Assembly: GCA_030616125.1 (NCBI GenBank)
Contig: JAUWXZ010000040.1
Span: forward strand, 1 to 5,596
DNA from: Candidatus Aenigmatarchaeota archaeon
Lineage (GTDB): Archaea; Aenigmatarchaeota; Aenigmatarchaeia; CG10238-14; SCSR01
Direction: 5' to 3'
Length of the DNA stretch: 5,596 nt
A program made the position numbers and the translations under genes. The notes beneath the pieces were generated by a model, which did no database searches, was not told the DNA's origin, and saw only the letters and a program-made list of their open reading frames with translations. Below are positions 1-5,085 of this stretch, piece after piece. Within the stretch, counting starts at the first letter, position 1, and every line of letters starts with the position of its first letter.

Positions 1-1
1 A

Positions 2-610
2 AAAATTTTACAAACAATAAAAGAACTGAAAGAAAAATCTAAGAAAAGAAAGTTTCCTCAAACTTTTGATCTAATCATTAATTTAAAAGAAATCAACCTA
101 AAAAAACCAGAAAATAAATTCACCGAAGATTTAGTTCTGCCCCAAGGAAAAGGAAAAGAAACCGAAGTAATAATCTTTAACGATTCAATAAAAACTGAAA
201 AATGTAAACTCTTAACAACTGAAGACATCCAAAAGCTAGCTAAAAACAAAAGAGAAGCTAAGAAGCTTGTAAGGCAAACTGATTTCTTTTTGTCTGAGCC
301 AAAACTTATGCCTTTGATAGGTAAAACACTTGGTATCTATCTTGGTCCTCAGGGTAAAATGCCAAGGCTAATAACTGGAAATGTAGAAAAGCTGATAGAA
401 AACTACAAAAAATCAATAAAAATCAAAGTAAAAGACTCTCCAGTGATTCAGTGCCCAGTTGGAAACGAACAGATGAAGGATGAAGCTATTGTTGAAAATA
501 TAGATGCAGTGATAAAATTTTTGGAAGGAAAACTACCAAAGGGAAAACACAACATTGGTAGAATTTTACTAAAGCTCACCATGAGCAAACCAATTAAAAT
601 TGAGGTGTAA
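2..610 (+). CDS. rpl1: Large ribosomal subunit protein L1 (uL1), archaeal type, 5'-partial
   Basis: This is ribosomal protein L1, which forms the L1 stalk of the large subunit near the tRNA exit site. The frame is open from the window edge, giving 202 visible residues. By memory alignment with archaeal L1 (about 213 residues), the first visible residues KIL match residues 5-7, so only about four residues and the start codon are missing. Family landmarks are visible: DLIINLKEINLKKPENKF, LPQGKGKE, LMPLIGKTLG, LGPQGKMPRLITGN and, near the end, LPKGKHNIGR and KLTMSKPIKIEV. A TTG at 290 is an internal codon, not the start, because clear L1 sequence precedes it. It is the first gene of the L1-L10-L12 cluster, with L10 starting 3 bases after its stop. 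Archaeal L1 is known to repress its own mRNA in methanogens. The start region lies outside the window, so this cannot be judged here. Confidence 0.96.
   Translation, partial: KILQTIKELKEKSKKRKFPQTFDLIINLKEINLKKPENKFTEDLVLPQGKGKETEVIIFNDSIKTEKCKLLTTEDIQKLAKNKREAKKLVRQTDFFLSEPKLMPLIGKTLGIYLGPQGKMPRLITGNVEKLIENYKKSIKIKVKDSPVIQCPVGNEQMKDEAIVENIDAVIKFLEGKLPKGKHNIGRILLKLTMSKPIKIEV
602..607 (+). promoter_or_regulatory. Shine-Dalgarno site that fixes the TTG start of L10
   Basis: GAGGTG lies inside the last codons of L1, six bases before the TTG at 614. It matches the archaeal anti-Shine-Dalgarno (complement of CACCUC). No ATG exists in the L10 frame near this point, so the site supports the TTG start and suggests translational coupling to L1. 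Confidence 0.75.
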
Positions 611-613
611 AAA

Positions 614-1372
614 TTGGTCAAAGAAGAAAAAATAAAAAAAGTGGAAGATTTGAGAAAAAAAATAGAAAAGTTTTCTACAGTTGGACTTATTGACATGATT
701 AAACTACCAAGCAAACAATTGCAGGAAATAAGAAAGCAACTGAGAGGAAAGGCAGAAATAAAAATGATAAAGAAATCCACTTTTCTCAATGCAATTAAAA
801 ATGCAAAAAAAAGGAAAATTTCTGAATTAGAAAAACACATTCCTTCTGAGCTGGCAATGATATTCACAGACTTAGAGCCTTTCAAGTTTTATCTACAGGT
901 TGATAAATTAAAATCTCCATCTTTTGCAAAAGCAGGTGATCTAGCAGAAAAAGATATTGAGATAAAAGCTGGGCCAACAAGTTTATTGCCTGGACCGGTA
1001 ATCGGGGAATTGAGTAAAGCTGGAATTCCTGCTGGGGTGGAAGAAGGTAAAATTGCAATCAAAAAAGATGTGGTTGTTGCTAGAACGGATGACAAAATTT
1101 CCAAGGAATTAGCTGATGCTTTAAAAAAATTAAAAATTCAACCAATGAAAATTGGTTTAAACATCGTTGCAATCTATATAGATGGAAAAATCTATTTAAA
1201 GGAAGTCTTGGATTTAGTAAAAATCTATCCTGAAAAACTGAAAGAAGCTTTCAATCAGGCTTTAAATTTATCTGTTTCAATTAATTATCCAACTAAGGAA
1301 AATATTAAATTTTTATTGGCTAAATGTTTTATTGCTGCCAAAGCTTTAGAAAAATTTGGAGGTGGAAAATAA
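614..1372 (+). CDS. rpl10: Large ribosomal subunit stalk protein L10 (uL10/P0), archaeal type, C-terminally short
   Basis: This is the stalk base protein L10/P0, which binds 23S rRNA and holds L12 dimers that recruit translation GTPases. It has 252 residues from a TTG start chosen by the GAGGTG site six bases upstream. The N-terminal rRNA-binding domain spans about residues 1-105 (for example GKAEIKMIKKSTFLNAI). The archaeal/eukaryal insertion domain follows at about 110-185 (AGPTSLLPGPVIGELSKAGI, then PAGVEEGKIAIKKDVVV). A helical segment at 212-247 contains AFNQALNLSV and YPTKENIKFLLAKCF, corresponding to the first L12-binding part of the spine. The protein then stops with FGGGK. Archaeal homologues usually run to about 290-340 residues, with two further L12-binding segments and an acidic tail ending in a GLGALFG-like motif; these are absent. 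The last codons (gga ggt gga) also form the L12 ribosome binding site, and the stop overlaps the L12 start by one base. Confidence 0.95.
   Translation: MVKEEKIKKVEDLRKKIEKFSTVGLIDMIKLPSKQLQEIRKQLRGKAEIKMIKKSTFLNAIKNAKKRKISELEKHIPSELAMIFTDLEPFKFYLQVDKLKSPSFAKAGDLAEKDIEIKAGPTSLLPGPVIGELSKAGIPAGVEEGKIAIKKDVVVARTDDKISKELADALKKLKIQPMKIGLNIVAIYIDGKIYLKEVLDLVKIYPEKLKEAFNQALNLSVSINYPTKENIKFLLAKCFIAAKALEKFGGGK
1358..1364 (+). promoter_or_regulatory. Strong Shine-Dalgarno site for L12 within the L10 C-terminal codons
   Basis: GGAGGTG is seven bases before the ATG at 1372 and is the strongest ribosome binding site in the window. It fits the high demand for L12, which is present in several copies per ribosome. 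It sets the L12 start at 1372 rather than at the upstream in-frame ATG at 1324. Confidence 0.8.
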
Positions 1373-1656
1373 TGCAAGAAATATACTCGGCGCTTTTGCT
1401 TCACTCAGCTGGACAAAAAATTACAGAAGCAAATATTAAAAAAGTTTTGCAGAGCATAGAAGCAAGTGTAGATGAAAGTAAAATTAAAGCATTGGTTTCT
1501 TCTCTAGAAGGAGTAGATATAGAAGAAGCTGTGAAACAAGCTGCTGTGCCAGTTGCTGCACCTGCTGAGGAAAAGAAGGAAAAGAAAGTAGAGAAAGAAG
1601 AAGGGAAAAAAGCTGAAGAGACTGCAAGCGCTGGATTGAGTGCGTTGTTCGGATAA
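1372..1656 (+). CDS. rpl12: Large ribosomal subunit stalk protein L12 (P1/aP1)
   Basis: This is the acidic stalk protein aP1 (archaeal L12), which dimerises, binds the L10 spine and contacts elongation and initiation factors through its C-terminal tail. It has 94 residues, close to the usual archaeal 95-110. Residues 1-57 are the helical dimerisation domain (MQEIYSALLLHSAGQKITEA, then IKKVLQSIEASVDESKIKAL and SLEGVDIEEAV). Residues 58-85 are the Ala/Pro- and Lys/Glu-rich hinge. Residues 88-94, GLSALFG, are the conserved factor-binding tail. The start at 1372 follows GGAGGTG and overlaps the L10 stop (TAATG). An upstream in-frame ATG at 1324 would add 16 residues foreign to the family. Because L10 here lacks its own tail, L12 provides the only copy of this motif in the stalk. 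Confidence 0.96.
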   Translation: MQEIYSALLLHSAGQKITEANIKKVLQSIEASVDESKIKALVSSLEGVDIEEAVKQAAVPVAAPAEEKKEKKVEKEEGKKAEETASAGLSALFG

Positions 1657-1665
1657 GGTGAATAA

Positions 1666-2226
1666 ATGATCTTAGGTGTAGATAAAGTCTTAGAACTAAT
1701 CAGAACTCGGAATTTGGTAGAAGGTTTAGACGAAAAAAACATAAACTTTGAAGGATGTGGAGTTGATCTGAGAATTGGAGAAATATTCGAGATGGATGAG
1801 GAGGAAGGCTTTTTACATGTTGATACAAGAAAAACTCCGAAATATAAAATAATAGGAAAATTTGAAAAAGATAAAAAAATAAAGGTAAAACTTAAACCTG
1901 GAAAAGTTTACATTGCAACTACTGTCGAAAAAATAAACACACCTGAAAACTTATTTGGATGGCTTATTCCAAGACAAACTCTGTACAAATGCGGAATTGT
2001 TGTTCAAGGAATAAGAACCGATCCTGGTTATCATGGAAATTTTTCTTTTGTAATGATAAACACAAGTAAAAAGGAATTTGAGTTAGAAATGGGTGCAAGA
2101 ATTACAAACATAGTATTTCATAAGGTTGAAGGTAAAACTAAATTATATAAAGGTCAATGGCAAGGTGGAAGAGCATTTATTGAAAAGGAAGAAAAACAGG
2201 TGAAACAAAATGGAAAGATTGATTGA
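1666..2226 (+). CDS. dCTP deaminase / dUTPase family protein, dUTPase-like active site
   Basis: This 186-residue protein belongs to the trimeric dUTPase / dCTP deaminase fold, which supplies dUMP for thymidylate synthesis and limits uracil in DNA. Motif 1 is GCGVDLRIG at 30-38. Motif 2 is PRQTLYKCGI at 102-111, aligning with GRSSLGRLGL of the deaminases. Motif 3 is TDPGYHG at 118-124, with the conserved Asp119. A glycine-rich C-terminal motif YKGQWQGGR lies at 161-169. The glutamate that catalyses deamination (E138 in E. coli Dcd, E145 in MJ0430) would fall on residue 129, which is Val as in dUTPases. The second arginine of motif 2 (R115 in E. coli) is Lys108. Annotation pipelines would probably say dCTP deaminase; I think hydrolysis of dUTP or another nucleoside triphosphate is more likely. 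GGTG lies five bases before the ATG, and L12 ends 9 bases upstream, so this is probably the same operon. Confidence 0.85.
   Translation: MILGVDKVLELIRTRNLVEGLDEKNINFEGCGVDLRIGEIFEMDEEEGFLHVDTRKTPKYKIIGKFEKDKKIKVKLKPGKVYIATTVEKINTPENLFGWLIPRQTLYKCGIVVQGIRTDPGYHGNFSFVMINTSKKEFELEMGARITNIVFHKVEGKTKLYKGQWQGGRAFIEKEEKQVKQNGKID
2198..2203 (+). promoter_or_regulatory. Shine-Dalgarno site for the HD-domain gene, inside the upstream gene
   Basis: AGGTGA is six bases before the ATG at 2210, while the upstream gene continues to 2226. The site supports the start at 2210, a 17-base overlap between the genes, and translational coupling. Confidence 0.7.
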
Positions 2227-2857
2227 ACTTGCAAAAAAAATTAAAGATAAAGAATTGAGGAAAAAAGTAATTGATTTTCTAAAAGACCCTAAATTGTCTC
2301 ACAAAGAATTTAAAAAGTATCCAAGGATGAAAATTGAAGAAGCTGGTTCTATGTTTACTGTTACATCACCCCAGGGCGGAATAGCTGTGGAAAGAGATGT
2401 TTTGAACCACACAATTGCTTTGGTTGATTTATGTTTAAAAACTGCAGATAGTTTAGAAAAAAATTACAGAATCTTGATTAACCAAGATCATCTAATTGCA
2501 GCTGCAATCTTACATGACATTGGAAAAATCTTTGAATGGAAAAAAACTAAAGGTGGTTTTGAACCTACAGGGGTTTTATTAGACCACACAATGCTTGGGA
2601 CAGCAGAACTTTATCGTCGCGAATTTCCGGAGAAGGTTATCCATATAGTTGCTTCACATTTTGGAGAAGCTGGTCCTACACCACCAAGAACTTTTGAAGC
2701 TTTGATCCTTCATTATTGTGACACTTTACTTTCATTGACAGAATTTCACCTATATGGAGCTAAGTCACAGGCACAACAACCTGTTCAACTTGTTGTTCTA
2801 GATGAAAGTGCTTTGAAAAAAATATCCGAAACTGAAAAAAATAAAGAAAAATCTTAA
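2210..2857 (+). CDS. HD-domain phosphohydrolase (YhaM-like / COG1418-like)
   Basis: This is a 215-residue metal-dependent phosphohydrolase of the HD superfamily. The candidate metal ligands are present in the expected order: His67 (NHT), His102-Asp103 (AAAILHDIGKI), His126 (LLDHTMLG), His145 or His150 (HIVASHFGE), and Asp171 in EALILHYCDTL. The extra histidines between the HD pair and the last Asp suggest a two-metal site. The segment PTPPRTFEALILHYCDTLLS resembles the end of the HD domain in YhaM 3'-5' exoribonucleases, but no N-terminal OB-fold is present. Residues 1-45 are a charged helical lead-in instead. The substrate cannot be read from sequence; nucleotides, cyclic nucleotides and RNA ends are all possible. 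It overlaps the dUTPase-like gene by 17 bases, so the two are probably co-translated, and a nucleotide-related job is a reasonable guess. Confidence 0.85.
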   Translation: MERLIELAKKIKDKELRKKVIDFLKDPKLSHKEFKKYPRMKIEEAGSMFTVTSPQGGIAVERDVLNHTIALVDLCLKTADSLEKNYRILINQDHLIAAAILHDIGKIFEWKKTKGGFEPTGVLLDHTMLGTAELYRREFPEKVIHIVASHFGEAGPTPPRTFEALILHYCDTLLSLTEFHLYGAKSQAQQPVQLVVLDESALKKISETEKNKEKS

Positions 2858-2864
2858 ATTGTGG
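2849..2864 (+). promoter_or_regulatory. Weak possible upstream NrdR half-box
   Basis: AAATCTTAAATTGTGG matches the NrdR-box consensus acaCwAtATaTwGtgt at 10 of 16 positions, with nearly all of the right half matching (ATTGTG). On its own this is not significant: an 11/16 match also occurs inside the HD gene at 2409. It is listed because it starts 32 bases before the strong box at 2881, about the three-turn spacing of paired NrdR boxes. It overlaps the HD stop codon. Confidence 0.3.
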
Positions 2865-2880
2865 TTCGAAAATAGCAAAA

Positions 2881-2896
2881 ACACAATATCTTGCGT
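2881..2896 (+). promoter_or_regulatory. Candidate NrdR box upstream of the nrdR-DHH gene
   Basis: ACACAATATCTTGCGT matches the bacterial NrdR-box consensus acaCwAtATaTwGtgt at 14 of 16 positions, differing only at positions 10 and 14. It is also largely palindromic. It lies in the 147-base gap before a gene that encodes a full NrdR domain, which makes an autoregulatory operator plausible. An inverted repeat AACC-TAT-GGTT centred about 30 bases downstream (2914-2924) may be another part of the control region. Confidence 0.6.
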
Positions 2897-2913
2897 TCAA
2901 AGATACAGATTCT

Positions 2914-2924
2914 AACCTATGGTT
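2914..2924. repeat. Short inverted repeat AACC-TAT-GGTT
   Basis: There are four-base arms around a three-base centre in the control region before the nrdR-DHH gene. Its centre is about 30.5 bases from the centre of the candidate NrdR box, so both would lie on the same face of the helix. Repeats this short are common by chance. Confidence 0.25.
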
Positions 2925-2940
2925 TCAAAAATAAAAAATG

Positions 2941-2948
2941 TTATTTAA
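2941..2948 (+). promoter_or_regulatory. Possible archaeal TATA box for the nrdR-DHH gene
   Basis: TTATTTAA preceded by an A-rich stretch is TATA-like. It would put transcription start near 2970 and leave a leader of about 35 bases before the ATG at 3005. The match is weak in this AT-rich DNA. Other TATA-like runs exist, for example around 2979-2986, which would give an almost leaderless mRNA. Confidence 0.25.
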
Positions 2949-3004
2949 GGTCTGAAAGGATTTTGATTTAGAAGGAATGAAAATAATAGACCACGGGTTA
3001 AAAT

Positions 3005-4558
3005 ATGCGATGTCCATACTGTTCTAGCCAAAAAATAAAGGTTATTGACAAGAGAGTCAGCGATGAAAATACGATCAGAAGAAGAAGGGAATGTTTAAGA
3101 TGCAAAAAAAGATTTACAACCTACGAAAGAACTGAAACTGATCTGATTGTAATAAAGAAAAACAAAAGAAGGGAAAGGTTTGACAGAAATAAAATTAGGG
3201 CAAGTATTATAAAGGCGTGCGAAAAAAGACCGATTAGTTTAAGGACCATCGAGAAACTGACAAAACAAATAGAAACAGAAGTGAAGAGTTTATCCACTCC
3301 CGAGATAAGATTCAATATAATTGGTGATCTGGTAATAGAAAAACTCAAAGCTATAGACGAAGTTGCTTACGTCAGATTTGCTTCTTATTACAAACCTTTC
3401 CAAGATATTGAATCTTTTAAGAGAGAATTAGAAAAAGAGAGACTAGAAAATGAAAGAATGAAAAAATTGATTGTGGAAAAAACAATCAAGCCTGCTATAA
3501 ATTTTATTAAAAATATTGAAAATCCTAAGGTTGTGATAATTCACCATGATGACAGTGATGGTTGTTGTTCTGGAGCAATTTTGGCATTGCTGATTAAAAA
3601 AATCTATGGGTTTTTTCCAAAAATGTTCTCTACTGAATGTAGCTCGGGTTTAACTCTAAATGTTGTTGAAGAAGTAGAAAAAGAGACACCAGATTTTGTG
3701 ATATTGGCAGATATTCCTGCTTTGCCAGTTAAACTCTTAAGAAAATTGAACAAGAAAAGGAAAATCCTAGTAATAGACCATCATCCTTACGAAAAATACC
3801 GCAATGCTATTTACTGTAATCCAATTTTATACAAAAACATTTATTTACCAACAAGCTACCTTGCTTATAAAATTTATGAGTCTATCACTGGTCTAAAGGA
3901 CATTTGCTGGATTGCTGGTACTGGTGTTTTGGGTGACAATGGAGTGAGAAATTGTGTTGACATTTTTGAGGAAATAAAAAATTCTTTTCACAAGTTAGTT
4001 GATGAAGTTGATTTAGAAAACATGGCACTGTTTGAAAATTCTTTACTTGGGGAGCTTGCAAAAATTGTTGATTCTGCCAAGATTGTAAAAGGAAAGGAAG
4101 GTGCCGAATTTGTTTCCAAGGTTCTTTTGAAAAAAAATTATAATGAGATTTTAAACGGAAGAAAAGAATCAAAAACTCTTTTAAAATGGTATGATTCCAC
4201 GAGAAAGGAATTTGAAAGATTAATAGAAGATTTTAAGAAGAATAAAAAATTTGTTGGAAAAAACATAATTTTCTATGAAATCGAATCAAAGTATAAGGTT
4301 AAGTCTAGTACTGGAATTCGTTTGACAAAATTTTTGGATAAAGAAATTTTGGTTATAGGTCAAAATAACGGAAAATATATCGACCTAAGTTTTAGGAAAG
4401 GAAAAGAAGTTAAAATTGATTTGGGAAACTTCACAAAAGAGATGATCAAAAACATTCCAGAATCTTTTGGTGGTGGCCATACAGAAGCTGCAGCAGCAAG
4501 GCTACCCAAGAGACATTTAAAAAGATTTATAAAAAATTTGTCAAGTTTTGAGATTTAA
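3005..4558 (+). CDS. nrdR: NrdR repressor fused to a DHH-DHHA1 phosphoesterase
   Basis: This is a 517-residue two-part protein. Residues 1-150 are a complete NrdR: a zinc ribbon with Cys3, Cys6, Cys30 and Cys33 (MRCPYC; RRRECLRCKKRFTTYE), then an ATP-cone at about 47-137 (IKKNKRRERFDRNKI, KACEKRPIS, VAYVRFASYYKPFQDI). Bacterial NrdR senses ATP/dATP through the cone and represses ribonucleotide reductase genes. A charged helix-like linker spans 138-172. Residues 173-517 form a DHH-DHHA1 phosphoesterase: motif I HHDDSDGCCSG (180-190), motif II Asp236 (VILADIP), motif III Asp258-His259-His260, motif IV GVLGD with Asp311, and the DHHA1 GGGH at 489-492. All metal ligands expected for activity appear present. 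The family includes RecJ/GAN nucleases, NrnA and cyclic-dinucleotide phosphodiesterases; the substrate is not resolvable here. The frame is unbroken. No clear ribosome binding site precedes the ATG, but MRCPYC is the normal NrdR beginning. A possible internal start is Met152 (3458), also without a ribosome binding site. Confidence 0.93.
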   Translation: MRCPYCSSQKIKVIDKRVSDENTIRRRRECLRCKKRFTTYERTETDLIVIKKNKRRERFDRNKIRASIIKACEKRPISLRTIEKLTKQIETEVKSLSTPEIRFNIIGDLVIEKLKAIDEVAYVRFASYYKPFQDIESFKRELEKERLENERMKKLIVEKTIKPAINFIKNIENPKVVIIHHDDSDGCCSGAILALLIKKIYGFFPKMFSTECSSGLTLNVVEEVEKETPDFVILADIPALPVKLLRKLNKKRKILVIDHHPYEKYRNAIYCNPILYKNIYLPTSYLAYKIYESITGLKDICWIAGTGVLGDNGVRNCVDIFEEIKNSFHKLVDEVDLENMALFENSLLGELAKIVDSAKIVKGKEGAEFVSKVLLKKNYNEILNGRKESKTLLKWYDSTRKEFERLIEDFKKNKKFVGKNIIFYEIESKYKVKSSTGIRLTKFLDKEILVIGQNNGKYIDLSFRKGKEVKIDLGNFTKEMIKNIPESFGGGHTEAAAARLPKRHLKRFIKNLSSFEI

Positions 4559-4567
4559 GTGAAAAAA

Positions 4568-4711
4568 ATGTGTAGAAATCAAACCATGAGTGAAGATGAA
4601 TACAGAAATGCACTAATGAATCGTCAAAATGCACTAACAAAAGCTTATAGCAATCCAGGAAATCCAGAAGTTAACAGGGAATTAAAGTTTATCAGTAGAA
4701 CACTTAGATAA
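4568..4711 (+). CDS. Small hypothetical protein, 47 residues
   Basis: This is an unrecognised short ORF directly behind the NrdR-DHH gene. It contains MSEDEYRNALMNRQNALTKA, then AYSNPGNPEVNRELKFISRTL. The charge pattern suggests two helices joined by a Pro/Gly-containing turn (SNPGNPE at 28-34). There is no signal peptide or membrane segment, and only one cysteine. The ATG at 4568 is preceded by AGTGA, a partial Shine-Dalgarno. An in-frame GTG at 4559, abutting the upstream stop, would add three residues, and an ATG at 4586 would give 41 residues. The balanced amino-acid composition argues for a real gene in the same transcript, but length alone cannot prove it. Confidence 0.5.
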   Translation: MCRNQTMSEDEYRNALMNRQNALTKAYSNPGNPEVNRELKFISRTLR

Positions 4712-4790
4712 CTAACAGAAAATAAAAGACTTTATGGTTTTTTAAAGTAAAATAAAGAATAATTTGAACGTTTCAAGCTAAAATTCGTCC

Positions 4791-4805
4791 TATTTTTCCT
4801 TCTTT
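4791..4805 (+). terminator. Possible T-rich archaeal terminator
   Basis: The run TATTTTTCCTTCTTT lies 80 bases after the small ORF and before the promoter-like region of the next gene. Archaeal intrinsic termination depends mainly on T-tracts in the non-template strand. This tract is interrupted, so support is modest. The rest of the 166-base gap (4712-4877) holds only weak AT-rich inverted repeats, such as ACTTTA/TAAAGT at 4729-4748 and TTGAA/TTCAA at 4764-4776. Confidence 0.25.
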
Positions 4806-4833
4806 AACTAAAGCATCGGAAATGACCTCCCCC

Positions 4834-4853
4834 GAAAAGTAGGTATATCTACC
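4834..4853 (+). promoter_or_regulatory. Candidate BRE/TATA promoter for the zinc-ribbon gene
   Basis: A purine-rich GAAAAG (4834-4839, BRE-like) precedes GGTATATCTACC (4842-4853), which contains TATAT. The TATA centre is about 32 bases before the ATG at 4878, giving a short leader of about 7 bases if transcription starts 25 bases downstream. The TATA core sits inside a 10/12 palindrome (GGTA...TACC), so it could also be an operator. Confidence 0.4.
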
Positions 4854-4877
4854 CAGCCAATTTTTCATTAGGTAAAA

Positions 4878-5063
4878 ATGAAATGCTTAAGATGTAGGTA
4901 TTCAAGATTAATGAAATTTATAGACGGTTTTGGTCAGAGAAGGATGTTTTGCAAGCGTTGTGGAGGAAGTTTCTTGGAAGAGGGCATTGTTGAGTTCGGA
5001 ATTCAAAAAAGATTACAAGATTTTAAACTAATTATTCATGATAATGGTCGGGCAATAAGGTGA
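4878..5063 (+). CDS. Small zinc-ribbon protein, 61 residues
   Basis: This small protein has two CxxC knuckles, Cys3-Cys6 (MKCLRC) and Cys25-Cys28 (MFCKRCGG), spaced as in a treble-clef or zinc-ribbon fold. The part between them is basic (RYSRLMKF, GQRRM), and the C-terminal half (residues 31-61) looks like a strand followed by an amphipathic helix and a basic end. Such mini zinc ribbons are frequent in archaea and usually bind nucleic acid or proteins, but I do not recognise a specific family and assign no function. AGGT at 4870-4873 lies four bases before the ATG, and a TATA-like element is about 32 bases upstream, so the gene may start its own transcript. Confidence 0.8.
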   Translation: MKCLRCRYSRLMKFIDGFGQRRMFCKRCGGSFLEEGIVEFGIQKRLQDFKLIIHDNGRAIR

Positions 5064-5064
5064 T
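5057..5064 (+). promoter_or_regulatory. Strong Shine-Dalgarno with no start codon at normal distance
   Basis: AGGTGAT within AAGGTGAT is a seven-base match to the archaeal anti-Shine-Dalgarno and overlaps the stop codon of the zinc-ribbon gene. No ATG, GTG or TTG lies 4-12 bases downstream. The next ATG in the open frame is at 5086, 21 bases away. The codon ATC at 5068 is in that same frame. Confidence 0.45.
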
Positions 5065-5085
5065 AAAATCAGAGAAAGAGGGACA

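Noticed and set aside
290..610. L1 as a 106-residue protein starting at TTG 290
   Set aside because: The same frame is open to the window edge and carries unmistakable L1 sequence upstream, so the gene is 5'-truncated by the window, not short.
448..885. Reverse-strand open frame of 145 codons across L1 and L10
   Set aside because: It is antisense to two well-conserved ribosomal genes, with a Phe/Ser/Ile-rich composition typical of a shadow of Lys/Glu-rich coding. The same applies to the reverse frames at 889-1104, 1401-1742, 3121-3348 and 3885-4172.
1324..1371. Longer L12 starting at ATG 1324
   Set aside because: The extra 16 residues lie within L10 coding sequence and do not resemble any L12; the GGAGGTG site and family alignment point to 1372.
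2409..2424. ACACAATTGCTTTGGT inside the HD gene as an NrdR box
   Set aside because: It matches only 11/16, disagrees in the centre, and lies in coding sequence. It is useful as a measure of how often weak matches arise by chance.
2858..2900. T-loop-like GGTTCGAA as part of a tRNA gene
   Set aside because: The flanks cannot form the five-base T stem, and no acceptor or anticodon stem is found around it.
2977..3027. 16-codon ORF (MKIIDHGLKYAMSILF) overlapping the NrdR start, as a possible leader peptide
   Set aside because: Its only ribosome-binding-like sequence (GAAGGA) directly abuts the ATG, it overlaps the NrdR start in another frame, and no attenuator hairpin is visible.
4821..4835. ATGACCTCCCCC as a piece of a 16S rRNA 3' end (anti-Shine-Dalgarno)
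   Set aside because: Only a few bases match and no rRNA sequence precedes it; probably chance.
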